Assembly: GCA_964543545.1 (NCBI GenBank)
Contig: CAZIYT010000003.1
Location: 62,001 to 126,000, forward strand
DNA length: 64,000 nucleotides
Direction of reading: 5' to 3'
Source: UBA4416 sp964543545
GTDB taxonomy: Bacteria; Bacteroidota; Bacteroidia; B-17B0; Aurantibacillaceae
The notes under the pieces were generated by a model. That model worked only from the letters and a program-made list of their open reading frames with translations. It ran no database searches and was not told where the DNA came from. This document shows, one piece after another, positions 15,939 through 23,694 of this stretch (the first letter of the stretch is position 1; every line of letters starts with the position of its first letter). The translations under genes and the position numbers were made by a program.

Positions 15939-17990
15939 TTAGCGGATCATCGTGACGTGGCCTTTCAGCTGGATGAACTCGCCACGGGCATTTTTATATT
16001 CCACCAGGTACACAAACACCTCGTCGGTCGTGCCTGAGCCGTCCCAGCCTTCGGTATCGCTGGACGTATGAAATACCTTTGTTCCCCAGCGATCGAACAC
16101 CGTGACGTTATAATCTGTTTTTTCCACGAACTGCGCTACCGGCATCCAGATCTTATTGACACCTTTCGGGCAAAAGGCATTCGGCACAAAGACATTCACT
16201 TCCACATAGGCATCGGCTACATTCGAGCGGGCCGAGTCCTTATAGCTATAGATATTTCCGGGGCCTTCCACAGCCTCTACGTAATAGGAGAATTTCCCCT
16301 GGTCGCTGCTGAATTCCTCGACATTGTCCACATAGATCCTGGTGCCGTAAGGCACATTATCAACGGCAACGGGATTGAAAACACCGTTGACCGCACGGTA
16401 AATATTATAAGATTGCACACCACCCGAAAAGCCGGTGTAATCATCCCAGGTGAGCGTATTGAAATAAATATTCTCATGGTCGTTGGACACTTTCAGGAGC
16501 GACGTTTTCGCTACATTGCTGAAAGGTCCGGGGTTTCCGCAGCTATCGGAGATCTGGAGCTTGTAATAATAATTCTTCTCGTAGGTCTTCACATCCTTAT
16601 CCACGTAGGTATTGATGGTGCCTGAGCCGGCAGCCTGGTAATACACCTGGCTGAAATGAATGCCATCCAGCGACCTGAAAATAGTAGCGCCCTTGTACGA
16701 TCTGCTGTTATCGATCACGTAAGTCACCGCCACCAGCTGATCCGGTGTCACGCTTGCCGTGCGCAGGTACACATAGGCAGGTCCCTGCGGTGCCGTAGCC
16801 AGGATGCACTTCACATTGGAATTGGCGGTGATGGCCTCCCCGTTATTAAACACTTTCACATAGTAGCAATAGGTATCGCCGGGGTTCAGGTTCGGATGCG
16901 AAAACGCATTGGAAGAGGTGGTGCCGATTATCGTGGCCGCTCCGCCGTTGATGGAGCAATACACGTTGTATTTGGAAATGCCTTTGGGCAGGTTGCCGTA
17001 ATTGGCCCAGGAAAGCATGGCAGTACGCGCACAAAAATTATAGTTGAGGCTCAGGTAGATCGTCTTGTGACCGCTGTTGGTCAGCTGGCTGATATTCCCG
17101 CAGCTGTCCATCGCCGCAATCACGTAGGTTTCTGCGCCCGAAGAAGCATTTGAATTGGTATAGGTATAGCTGGTGCTGAGCCTGCCGTTCACTGTATCAA
17201 TCGGAAGATTGGTGGCACCCGAGAGGTACACCACATAACGTGTGGCATCAGCCGAAGTAGACGCTTCCCAGCCTAAGGTAACCGAGCCGTCCGGGTTTAC
17301 GGAAACAGAATCCAGGAAAGGCACATTCGGCGGTGTCAGATCCTGGTACAAGCCGCCGTTGATATTGGATTGGGAGATACAGCCCTGTGCATCGGGTGTT
17401 TCCACTTTGTAATTGTAAAAGATCGTGCAAATACTGATGGTATCAATGTAATTCATCTTGGTACCGGTATAAAGCGTTGTCCAGGCGCCCGGGGGCGATT
17501 GACGGGAAAGCGTAAAGGTAGGCGAACCCGTTGGCAACAGTGGCGTATGGATCTTGTTCCAGGTTAAGGAAGGCCTGCCACTCGCAGCATTAGCAATATT
17601 AAGAAAGATGGAACGGATGGTATCCGAGGGCGCGGAAATACTGGCCCCTCCATTGCTGACAGTCCTGATGTAATAATACTGAGATTGTACCGTCCCGTCG
17701 TTCGTCGCGTGCAAAAAGGTATTTTGTGCATAGACATTCACCGTTCCCACCATGGTGAAAGGGCCTGTGACTATAGCCGAATTATAGATCTCGTAAACGG
17801 TGAACTGCGACGCGGGATCCGGAGGGATGACCCAGGTAAGGCTCACATTTCCGGTAGCATTCACGGAAGCACAACGCAAAGAAGGCGGGCCGGGCTGAGC
17901 GAAAGCGGTCATGGAAACGAGCAGGACCGCCAGCAGAAAAATATGTGGTGTGAAGCGCTTCAACAAAAGCCTTAAATAATTGTTTTTCAA
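15939..17990 (-). CDS. T9SS type-B cargo protein with fibronectin type III repeats
   Basis: 683 residues. Signal peptide at 1-31 (FLLAVLLVSMTAFAQ), then four or more fibronectin-III-like repeats (e.g. NVSLTWVIPPDPASQFTVYE, GSVTLGWEASTSADATRYVV). The C-terminal gliding-motility-associated domain (about 600-683) carries the usual marks VFVPNAFCPKG, VFDRWGTKVF, EGWDGSG and a final KGHVTMIR. That last domain directs export through the type IX secretion system and surface attachment in Bacteroidota. The passenger is presumably adhesive; no enzyme motif was seen. The 5' region is not obviously linked to another gene. Confidence 0.88.
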   Translation of the reverse strand: MKNNYLRLLLKRFTPHIFLLAVLLVSMTAFAQPGPPSLRCASVNATGNVSLTWVIPPDPASQFTVYEIYNSAIVTGPFTMVGTVNVYAQNTFLHATNDGTVQSQYYYIRTVSNGGASISAPSDTIRSIFLNIANAASGRPSLTWNKIHTPLLPTGSPTFTLSRQSPPGAWTTLYTGTKMNYIDTISICTIFYNYKVETPDAQGCISQSNINGGLYQDLTPPNVPFLDSVSVNPDGSVTLGWEASTSADATRYVVYLSGATNLPIDTVNGRLSTSYTYTNSNASSGAETYVIAAMDSCGNISQLTNSGHKTIYLSLNYNFCARTAMLSWANYGNLPKGISKYNVYCSINGGAATIIGTTSSNAFSHPNLNPGDTYCYYVKVFNNGEAITANSNVKCILATAPQGPAYVYLRTASVTPDQLVAVTYVIDNSRSYKGATIFRSLDGIHFSQVYYQAAGSGTINTYVDKDVKTYEKNYYYKLQISDSCGNPGPFSNVAKTSLLKVSNDHENIYFNTLTWDDYTGFSGGVQSYNIYRAVNGVFNPVAVDNVPYGTRIYVDNVEEFSSDQGKFSYYVEAVEGPGNIYSYKDSARSNVADAYVEVNVFVPNAFCPKGVNKIWMPVAQFVEKTDYNVTVFDRWGTKVFHTSSDTEGWDGSGTTDEVFVYLVEYKNARGEFIQLKGHVTMIR

Positions 17991-18116
17991 CTACAAAGAA
18001 ACGAAAATCAGCCGACTTTAGTATGTCAAAAAATGAAAAAACTTTTAAATCGGGCATCACACTGAGCGAATCATCTAAAATCTCCCGATTTTTATCTCCT
18101 ATCCCATCAAAAAGAA

Positions 18117-18124
18117 TAGTTTTG
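18117..18124 (+). promoter_or_regulatory. Candidate -7 promoter element of the thiolase gene
   Basis: TAGTTTTG fits the Bacteroidota -7 consensus TAnnTTTG and lies 27 bp before the thiolase ATG. A convincing -33 TTTG at the right distance is not visible. Confidence 0.4.
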
Positions 18125-18151
18125 TACCGTATTTATTAAACACGGAATTAT

Positions 18152-19357
18152 ATGCAACAGGCTTATATCATCAATGGCGTCAGAACACCGATCGGCAACT
18201 TCGGAGGCTCTCTATCTGTGGTTCGCACCGACGATCTTGGAACGATCGTCCTAAAAGAACTTATGAAAAAAAATCCGTCGGTCGATTGGGCACAGGTTGG
18301 TGATGTGATCATGGGCTGCGCCAACCAGGCCGGCGAAGATAACCGCAACGTGGCCCGTATGGCTTCGCTGATGGCGGGGCTGCCGGTGAGCGTTCCGGGA
18401 CAAACCGTAAACAGGCTTTGTGCTTCGGGCCTAAGCGCCACGATTGATGCCGCCAGGTACATCCAGCTGGGCGATGCGGAGCTGATGATCGCTTCAGGGT
18501 TGGAGAATATGACCCGCGGGCCCCTGGTCATGAGCAAAGCAGGCTCTGCATTCGGAAGAGATCAGCAGCTATTCGACAGCAGCTTCGGCTGGAGGTTCAT
18601 TAATCCGAAGTTAAAAGAACAATACGGTGTGGATGCCATGGGCGAAACGGCGGAGAATGTCGCTGAGATGCACAAGATCAGCCGCGAAGACCAGGATGCC
18701 TTTGCCTTATGGAGCCAGCAGAAAGCGGCCAAAGCTATTGCTACCGGACGTTTCGAAAAAGAAATCGTAGCAGTGGAGATCCCTCAGAAAAAAGGGGATG
18801 CCATCCTGTTCAGCAAAGATGAATTTGCAAAACCCACAACAACCTTAGAAGGCCTTCAGAAATTAAAGCCGGCTTTCAGAAAAGACGGAAGCGTAACGGC
18901 AGGTAACGCCGCCGGATTGAACGACGGTGCCGCTGCCCTCCTGCTTGCCGGAGAAAATGCCATTAAATCTTACAACTTAAAACCACTGGCGCGCATTGTG
19001 AGCAGCGCTGTAACCGGCATCGAGCCGCGCATCATGGGCCTCGGCCCGGTGGAGGCCGCTAAGCTGACGCTGAAAAAAGCCGGCCTCAGCTGGAACGATA
19101 TCGACATCATTGAGCTGAACGAGGCCTTTGCTTCCCAGGCATTGGGCTGCACACGCCAATGGGGCCTCGACGATAAAGACTCCCGCATCAACCCGAACGG
19201 AGGCGCCATCGCACTCGGACATCCTTTGGGCATGACCGGTGCCAGGATCATTAACTCGGCGGCCATCGAGCTGCATGAGCAAAATAAGAAATATGCTTTG
19301 GTAACGATGTGTATCGGTGTAGGACAAGGCTATGCAGCGATCATCGAGAAGGCGTAG
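18152..19357 (+). CDS. Acetyl-CoA C-acyltransferase (thiolase II family)
   Basis: 401 residues with all thiolase landmarks: nucleophile C90 in NRLCASGLSA, H357 in GGAIALGHPLG and the second cysteine C387 in CIGVGQGYAA. The enzyme condenses or cleaves acyl-CoA and acetyl-CoA. Sequence alone does not separate the biosynthetic acetoacetyl-CoA thiolase from the beta-oxidation 3-ketoacyl-CoA thiolase. It stands alone, preceded by a TAGTTTTG -7 element and followed by a dispersed palindromic repeat. With the acyl-CoA carboxylase and mutase genes in this window it fits fatty-acid or branched-chain acyl-CoA catabolism. Confidence 0.93.
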   Translation: MQQAYIINGVRTPIGNFGGSLSVVRTDDLGTIVLKELMKKNPSVDWAQVGDVIMGCANQAGEDNRNVARMASLMAGLPVSVPGQTVNRLCASGLSATIDAARYIQLGDAELMIASGLENMTRGPLVMSKAGSAFGRDQQLFDSSFGWRFINPKLKEQYGVDAMGETAENVAEMHKISREDQDAFALWSQQKAAKAIATGRFEKEIVAVEIPQKKGDAILFSKDEFAKPTTTLEGLQKLKPAFRKDGSVTAGNAAGLNDGAAALLLAGENAIKSYNLKPLARIVSSAVTGIEPRIMGLGPVEAAKLTLKKAGLSWNDIDIIELNEAFASQALGCTRQWGLDDKDSRINPNGGAIALGHPLGMTGARIINSAAIELHEQNKKYALVTMCIGVGQGYAAIIEKA

Positions 19358-19362
19358 ATTTT

Positions 19363-19487
19363 GTAACCGCAAAGCGCACAGAGTTTATGACGCAAAGCAC
19401 GCAGAGTTTTGATATACATAAGTTGAGGATGTAATTGAAAAAAAATCCTCTGCGAACTTAGCACCTTCTTTGCGTCTCTGCGGTTAA
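19363..19487. repeat. Long palindromic intergenic repeat, 'AACCGCAAAG' family
   Basis: The left arm begins TAACCGCAAAGCGCACAGAG. The right arm ends with the near-complement ...CTTTGCGTCTCTGCGGTTAA. The unit is about 125 bp and sits between two genes. Related copies: 59801-59903 (complete) and about 45594-45662 (half). Confidence 0.7.
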
Positions 19488-19503
19488 ATGCCTCTTCTAA
19501 AAA

Positions 19504-20457
19504 CTAAGTACTCCGTTTATTGCGCGGATGATAACTCAGAATATTATCCCTTAAGAACTGCTGATCGAGGTGCGTATAGATCTCGGTGGTGGTGATGCTT
19601 TCATGCCCCAGCATTTCCTGCACGGCGCGCAGATCGGCGCCACCTTCCACCAGGTGCGTGGCAAAGGAATGCCGGAAGGTGTGAGGGCTTAATGTTTTCC
19701 GGATGCCGGCCTTTGCTGCGAGGTCTTTGATGATATAAAATACCATTTGCCGCGTGATGGGCGTCCCGCGCTTGCTGAGGAAGATCATGTCCTCATTGTT
19801 CTTTTTGATATTGATCTTATTCCGGTGATGCGTCACGTAATTGTCGATCAGCTCCAGGGCCGAGCGCCCGATTGGCACCAGGCGTTGCTTATTCCCTTTC
19901 CCGATCACGCTGATAAATCCATCTTCCTTATGAATGCCGGTAAGCTTTAAGGAGATCAGCTCCGACACCCGGAGCCCGCAGCTGTACAGCGTTTCCAGCA
20001 TGGCCACGTTACGCTCTCCTTCCGGAGTGCTGCGATCGATGAGCCCCAGCATCCTGTCGATCTCGTCCACGCTCAGGAATACCGGGAGCTTGCGCCTGAT
20101 GCGCGGGGTTTCCAGCAGCTCGGCCGGGCTGTTCCGGATATAATTTTCAAGGACCAGGAATTTGAAAAAATGCTTGATGCCCGATATGATGCGGGACTGC
20201 GTGGTTTCGGTGAGGTGAAAATCAGCCAGCCATTTCAGAAACTCCTGCAGGTCTTTCAACGTCACGTCCTCCGGCCTTTTCGAGGGATGGTAGGCTTCCA
20301 GAAAGGCGCAGAGCTTTTCAATATCGGTTTCATAAGAAACGACCGAATTCTCAGAAAAGGATTTCTCGACTTTCAGGTAATATTTAAAATCCTCAATATT
20401 TGTCTTCCAGAGTTTCAGCTGAATGTCTAAATTAGATGTCAGATAAAAATCATCCAA
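19504..20457 (-). CDS. xerD: Tyrosine recombinase XerD
   Basis: A site-specific tyrosine recombinase with a SAM-like N-terminal core-binding domain (about the first 105 residues) and a catalytic domain. Catalytic residues visible: R in SCGLRVSELI, K in IGKGNKQRLVP, the HxxR box in PHTFRHSFATH, H in LGHESITTTE and the nucleophile Y in EIYTHL. It resolves chromosome dimers at dif with a second Xer protein or alone. The start is uncertain. An in-frame ATG at 20523 would overlap the divergent aroQ gene by 65 bp and add a non-conserved N-terminus, so I prefer TTG 20457. Family members usually start still closer to NIEDFKYYLK. Confidence 0.88.
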   Translation of the reverse strand: MDDFYLTSNLDIQLKLWKTNIEDFKYYLKVEKSFSENSVVSYETDIEKLCAFLEAYHPSKRPEDVTLKDLQEFLKWLADFHLTETTQSRIISGIKHFFKFLVLENYIRNSPAELLETPRIRRKLPVFLSVDEIDRMLGLIDRSTPEGERNVAMLETLYSCGLRVSELISLKLTGIHKEDGFISVIGKGNKQRLVPIGRSALELIDNYVTHHRNKINIKKNNEDMIFLSKRGTPITRQMVFYIIKDLAAKAGIRKTLSPHTFRHSFATHLVEGGADLRAVQEMLGHESITTTEIYTHLDQQFLRDNILSYHPRNKRST

Positions 20458-20458
20458 C

Positions 20459-20878
20459 GTGTTAAAGATAGCAATAATCAACGGCCCCAACCTCAACCTT
20501 TTGGGCACCAGGGAAAAAAACATTTACGGCGATCAATCCTTTGATGCTTACCTGCAGGAGCTGAAACAGGCTTTTCCTTCCGTAGCGCTTTCTTATTTTC
20601 AGAGCAATGTGGAAGGCGAGCTCATCAACCGGCTTCATGAGGTGGGATTTGATCACGACGGGATTATTCTCAACGCCGGCGCTTACACACATACCTCGGT
20701 AGCTATGGCCGATGCAGTGGCCGCTATCAACACGCCGGTGGTAGAAGTACACATCAGCAATATTTTTGCACGCGAAGATTACAGGCACGTATCCTACCTG
20801 GGCAAACACTGCAAAGGCAGCATCAGCGGCTTTGGCCTGAAAGGCTATGCGATGGCCATTGATAGTTTTTTGAAATAA
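20459..20878 (+). CDS. aroQ: Type II 3-dehydroquinate dehydratase
   Basis: 139 residues, the full length of the small dodecameric type II enzyme. Motifs: IINGPNLNLLGTRE with the flexible catalytic loop, YG in NIYGDQS, LNAGAYTHTSVA, and the catalytic histidine in VVEVHISN. It dehydrates 3-dehydroquinate to 3-dehydroshikimate in aromatic amino-acid synthesis. It starts at GTG 20459, because the conserved N-terminus leaves no room for another start. The start codon lies within 2 bp of the preferred xerD start on the other strand, so the two 5' ends are back to back. A strong hairpin terminator follows. Confidence 0.93.
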   Translation: MLKIAIINGPNLNLLGTREKNIYGDQSFDAYLQELKQAFPSVALSYFQSNVEGELINRLHEVGFDHDGIILNAGAYTHTSVAMADAVAAINTPVVEVHISNIFAREDYRHVSYLGKHCKGSISGFGLKGYAMAIDSFLK

Positions 20879-20898
20879 CCTTGCTTTCAGGATGCTAT

Positions 20899-20929
20899 AA
20901 AAAAAGAGGGACTTGGCCCCTCTTTTTTT
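20899..20929. terminator. Bidirectional terminator between aroQ and the GH16 gene
   Basis: A-tract plus GAGGG (20906-20910), short loop, CCCTC plus T-tract (20918-20928). It works for aroQ on the forward strand and, by symmetry, for the convergent GH16 gene. Confidence 0.75.
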
Positions 20930-20946
20930 ATAGCAGATTTTCTATA

Positions 20947-23427
20947 TTACTGTTTAACCACTTTTTTAATGATTGGCTTCTCTTTGTCGCAAGTGATTTT
21001 TATAAAATACAGACCTGGCTGAATCTGGCTCATATCCAATTCTATGTTTGATGTGTTTTCAATGGTCAGCGATTTCACCGACTGCCCCAGTTCATTTTGT
21101 ATTTCAATAGTCACTTTTCCATAAATAGTTTCTAAGTCCAGGTTAAGCTTGCCTTCTTCCGCAACCGGGTTCGGATAGCTTTTCACCTTCATTTCTTTGA
21201 GTTTTCCATCCGTGTAATATTTGGAAGGAGGAGCATCAGAAATGGCTGATGCATTATACATACGATCGGGAGGTCCGGTATTATTCTGATAAACCCTTAC
21301 ATAATCTACCGTAAGATAGTTCGGAAAACTGGTAATCTCATTGTTGGCGAAGACAGTTGGAAATTCGGCAATTCCATAGGTTCTGTGTACGTGGACTTGC
21401 TGTACCAATAGAATCAGGGGAGTTGTAGGATAATAATTTGTTTCCGAAGTCTGGAATATTTCTTCATTATTGAGGTACCAGGTAATGCCGGTTGATGTTG
21501 GTTTGATGGCAAGCGTATAATAGTCATCATAGAACCTGTATCCTACCGCCGGCTCATCTACCAAACGTGCGATGGAAGTGTTCCAGTATGAATTACACAA
21601 CAGGTTTTTACCGTTGCCTCCGAGCTCGAAATCAATTTCTCCGGTATTGGAGATAAACCAGAACGCAGGCCATGCATCTTTTGCACGGGGGATTTTCATC
21701 CGCGCCTCAAACACCCCTCCCTGCTGCGCAAATTTTTGATCCTCATGCCATGGTCCGCATCCTGACCATGATCCGTTCTGATACCCGGTGTGCACCTGCT
21801 GCGAAGTGCGGTTATAGGTGATTGGTGTACATAACTCAGGATGATTCCATGGAATAGCATCATTTGTAGAGTTTGCAGAACCGTATTCAGTCCCCTGACC
21901 TGTTTCCTCGATCGTGGCAAGGGTAAGATCACCGTTATTGATCGCACAATTGTGCGTAATATCACTGTGATAAAATGAGATGTCATTTGTATAAACGCCG
22001 CCCGAACCCCATGGCCAGTTAATGTTCCAATCAGCATTCAATTGTGTTAAACCGGGATCCGCTGTGTTGAACTCCTGCTGGAAGGTAAGATGCATACTGG
22101 TCCGGCTTGCAGGGTTTTTCACTTTGCGAGTGAAGAAATTCATATAACCGTTAGTGCCGGGATAAAAAAGCATTTTCTGATTAGGGTCAGAATTATACCC
22201 TATAAATGAATTATTATAGCTTACGATAGGTGCATTGGCATTAAGCAAGCCCTTGTGCCAAACCGGCGCAGTTGATTCATCTCCCAGGTAGAAATCGAGG
22301 ATGGAATAATGAACCCTGCCGTCCTGCATGCTTCTGTAAGCTACCTGGTGACTGTAGAAAAAATTGGTGGTACTGCCTTCATAATAGATGGGATTAGACA
22401 GCACATTGATCTCGCTTGTAGAGGCTATATAATCATTGGTTATAATATGGGTGGACGTACCGGTCCAGCTGCCTGCCACTTTTTCCAGGCAGTTAATGTA
22501 ACAGGAACCCGGAATGGATGTGCTGTAGGTTTCTCCGTAATAGATCCTGTTATTATGATAAGTAAAAAAATTGCATGCTGCCGCGTTGGCTGCAGAAGAT
22601 ATGGCAACCGTATTCCACCCGCTTGTGTTCCAGTACATGCGGTATATGTATTTATTCGTTCCAATGTAATATAACTCATTGCCATCGAACTGTAAATTTG
22701 TTCCTGACATGACCTGTGGTGATGTTGAACTCAACACTGCATCGGCCCAGGCGATGCCATTCCAATAGTAATTATGGACCCTGCCTGTATTGGCCCCGAT
22801 ATAATACACATGGTTTTGACCGTCGAAGATGATCTGGGTGCCTGCCCGCACCGGTTCCGAGTTTACATTGTTGTTCATTTCGCCACCATAATACCAGGTG
22901 CTTCCGCTTTTATAAAAATAGCAGACCTTATTGGTAGTGGCGCATACATACATTATTTTTTTAGTTCCGCCATACTCTTTAAATAGTATGGGAAAAGCGG
23001 GGTCGCACACTTTGGATTGGGAAGCATCAAGCATGGCGCTGTGCCATCCGCTTGTCGAGGTCCAGGAACACTTATACATTTTGGAATCCGTTCCAACAAA
23101 GAATACATCGTCGCCATCATTGACAGGTGATACAGCGGTATTGGCAAATACCCAGTCCCACTCCAACTGCCCTCCATGTTGCCAGCTGGTGCCGTCGAAA
23201 ACATAATCGCAGATCTTTGAGTTGTTTCCTATGTAATAAATGTGATTGGGTGTAGTAATGAATTTTGTGTTGTTTGCAATAGGCACTGTGGCGTTGGCAG
23301 ATAAAACGCCTGAAGTGTAACCATAGTTTGTGGCTGGCGAGTAAAAATAGCCGTTTCCGGTAATCTGGGCATCCACGCTCAATGCAGGGATTGAAGTAAG
23401 AAGCCACATGAGAATACGTTTTTTCAT
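20947..23427 (-). CDS. Secreted GH16-family glycoside hydrolase with N-terminal propeller-like lectin region and T9SS type-A domain
   Basis: 826 residues. Signal peptide 1-20. About 25-440 contains repeated units with 'HVYYIG.....V..YYWNG..W' character (e.g. NHVYYIGANTGRVHNYYWNG, LYYIGTNKYIYRMYWN), typical of tectonin/PLL-like beta-propeller lectins. A GH16 laminarinase/lichenase-like domain follows (about 450-715) with catalytic E597-I-D599-F-E601 (the ExDxE form, without the extra residue of laminarinases). The C-terminus (about 745-826, SYPNPVAEEGK ... GLYFIKI ... KKVVKQ) is a type-A sorting domain. Likely role: cell-surface or secreted beta-glucan degradation; exact substrate unknown. Its upstream region shares a motif with the S74 gene next to a LytTR two-component pair. 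Confidence 0.88.
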   Translation of the reverse strand: MKKRILMWLLTSIPALSVDAQITGNGYFYSPATNYGYTSGVLSANATVPIANNTKFITTPNHIYYIGNNSKICDYVFDGTSWQHGGQLEWDWVFANTAVSPVNDGDDVFFVGTDSKMYKCSWTSTSGWHSAMLDASQSKVCDPAFPILFKEYGGTKKIMYVCATTNKVCYFYKSGSTWYYGGEMNNNVNSEPVRAGTQIIFDGQNHVYYIGANTGRVHNYYWNGIAWADAVLSSTSPQVMSGTNLQFDGNELYYIGTNKYIYRMYWNTSGWNTVAISSAANAAACNFFTYHNNRIYYGETYSTSIPGSCYINCLEKVAGSWTGTSTHIITNDYIASTSEINVLSNPIYYEGSTTNFFYSHQVAYRSMQDGRVHYSILDFYLGDESTAPVWHKGLLNANAPIVSYNNSFIGYNSDPNQKMLFYPGTNGYMNFFTRKVKNPASRTSMHLTFQQEFNTADPGLTQLNADWNINWPWGSGGVYTNDISFYHSDITHNCAINNGDLTLATIEETGQGTEYGSANSTNDAIPWNHPELCTPITYNRTSQQVHTGYQNGSWSGCGPWHEDQKFAQQGGVFEARMKIPRAKDAWPAFWFISNTGEIDFELGGNGKNLLCNSYWNTSIARLVDEPAVGYRFYDDYYTLAIKPTSTGITWYLNNEEIFQTSETNYYPTTPLILLVQQVHVHRTYGIAEFPTVFANNEITSFPNYLTVDYVRVYQNNTGPPDRMYNASAISDAPPSKYYTDGKLKEMKVKSYPNPVAEEGKLNLDLETIYGKVTIEIQNELGQSVKSLTIENTSNIELDMSQIQPGLYFIKITCDKEKPIIKKVVKQ

Positions 23428-23520
23428 AGAAGTAAATTTAAATAAGATGATGACTGAAAGCAGCTATGCAGGCAAAAGCATGTTTTTCATAACGCTAACG
23501 CTGATATAAATTGGTTAAGA

Positions 23521-23528
23521 CAAAGATA
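23521..23528 (-). promoter_or_regulatory. Candidate -7 element of the GH16 gene
   Basis: Reads TATCTTTG on the reverse strand, fitting TAnnTTTG. It lies 10 nt downstream (in transcription sense) of the conserved block at 23539-23574. Confidence 0.45.
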
Positions 23529-23549
23529 TGCCGCTATAAAACATTTCTA

Positions 23550-23574
23550 CTACCGTTTAAGGGGTTTTTGTCAC
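23550..23574 (-). promoter_or_regulatory. Bipartite motif copy 2, upstream of GH16 gene
   Basis: Forward strand CTACC - 6 nt - GGGGTTTTTGTCAC. The same bases with the same spacing occur at 25721-25745 upstream of the S74 gene. An AAACAT block adjoins in both cases, and a TAnnTTTG element follows 10-11 nt further on. Probably an activator site for the two T9SS genes. Confidence 0.6.
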
Positions 23575-23644
23575 AACCCGAACTATTTGAGTCAGCTGGA
23601 ACTTCAAGGAATAATCCACCTTTCATATCCGGTAAAAACAAAAA

Positions 23645-23668
23645 AAAGAGAGGCTTTCGCCTCTCTTT
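23645..23668 (-). terminator. Intrinsic terminator after the S74/T9SS gene
   Basis: Perfect 10-bp stem AAAGAGAGGC / GCCTCTCTTT with a four-base TTTC loop. The adjoining A-run (23635-23647) reads as U on the reverse strand, 26 bp past the stop. Confidence 0.85.
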
Positions 23669-23694
23669 GTATACTACACGCTAAGAAAAAAGCC

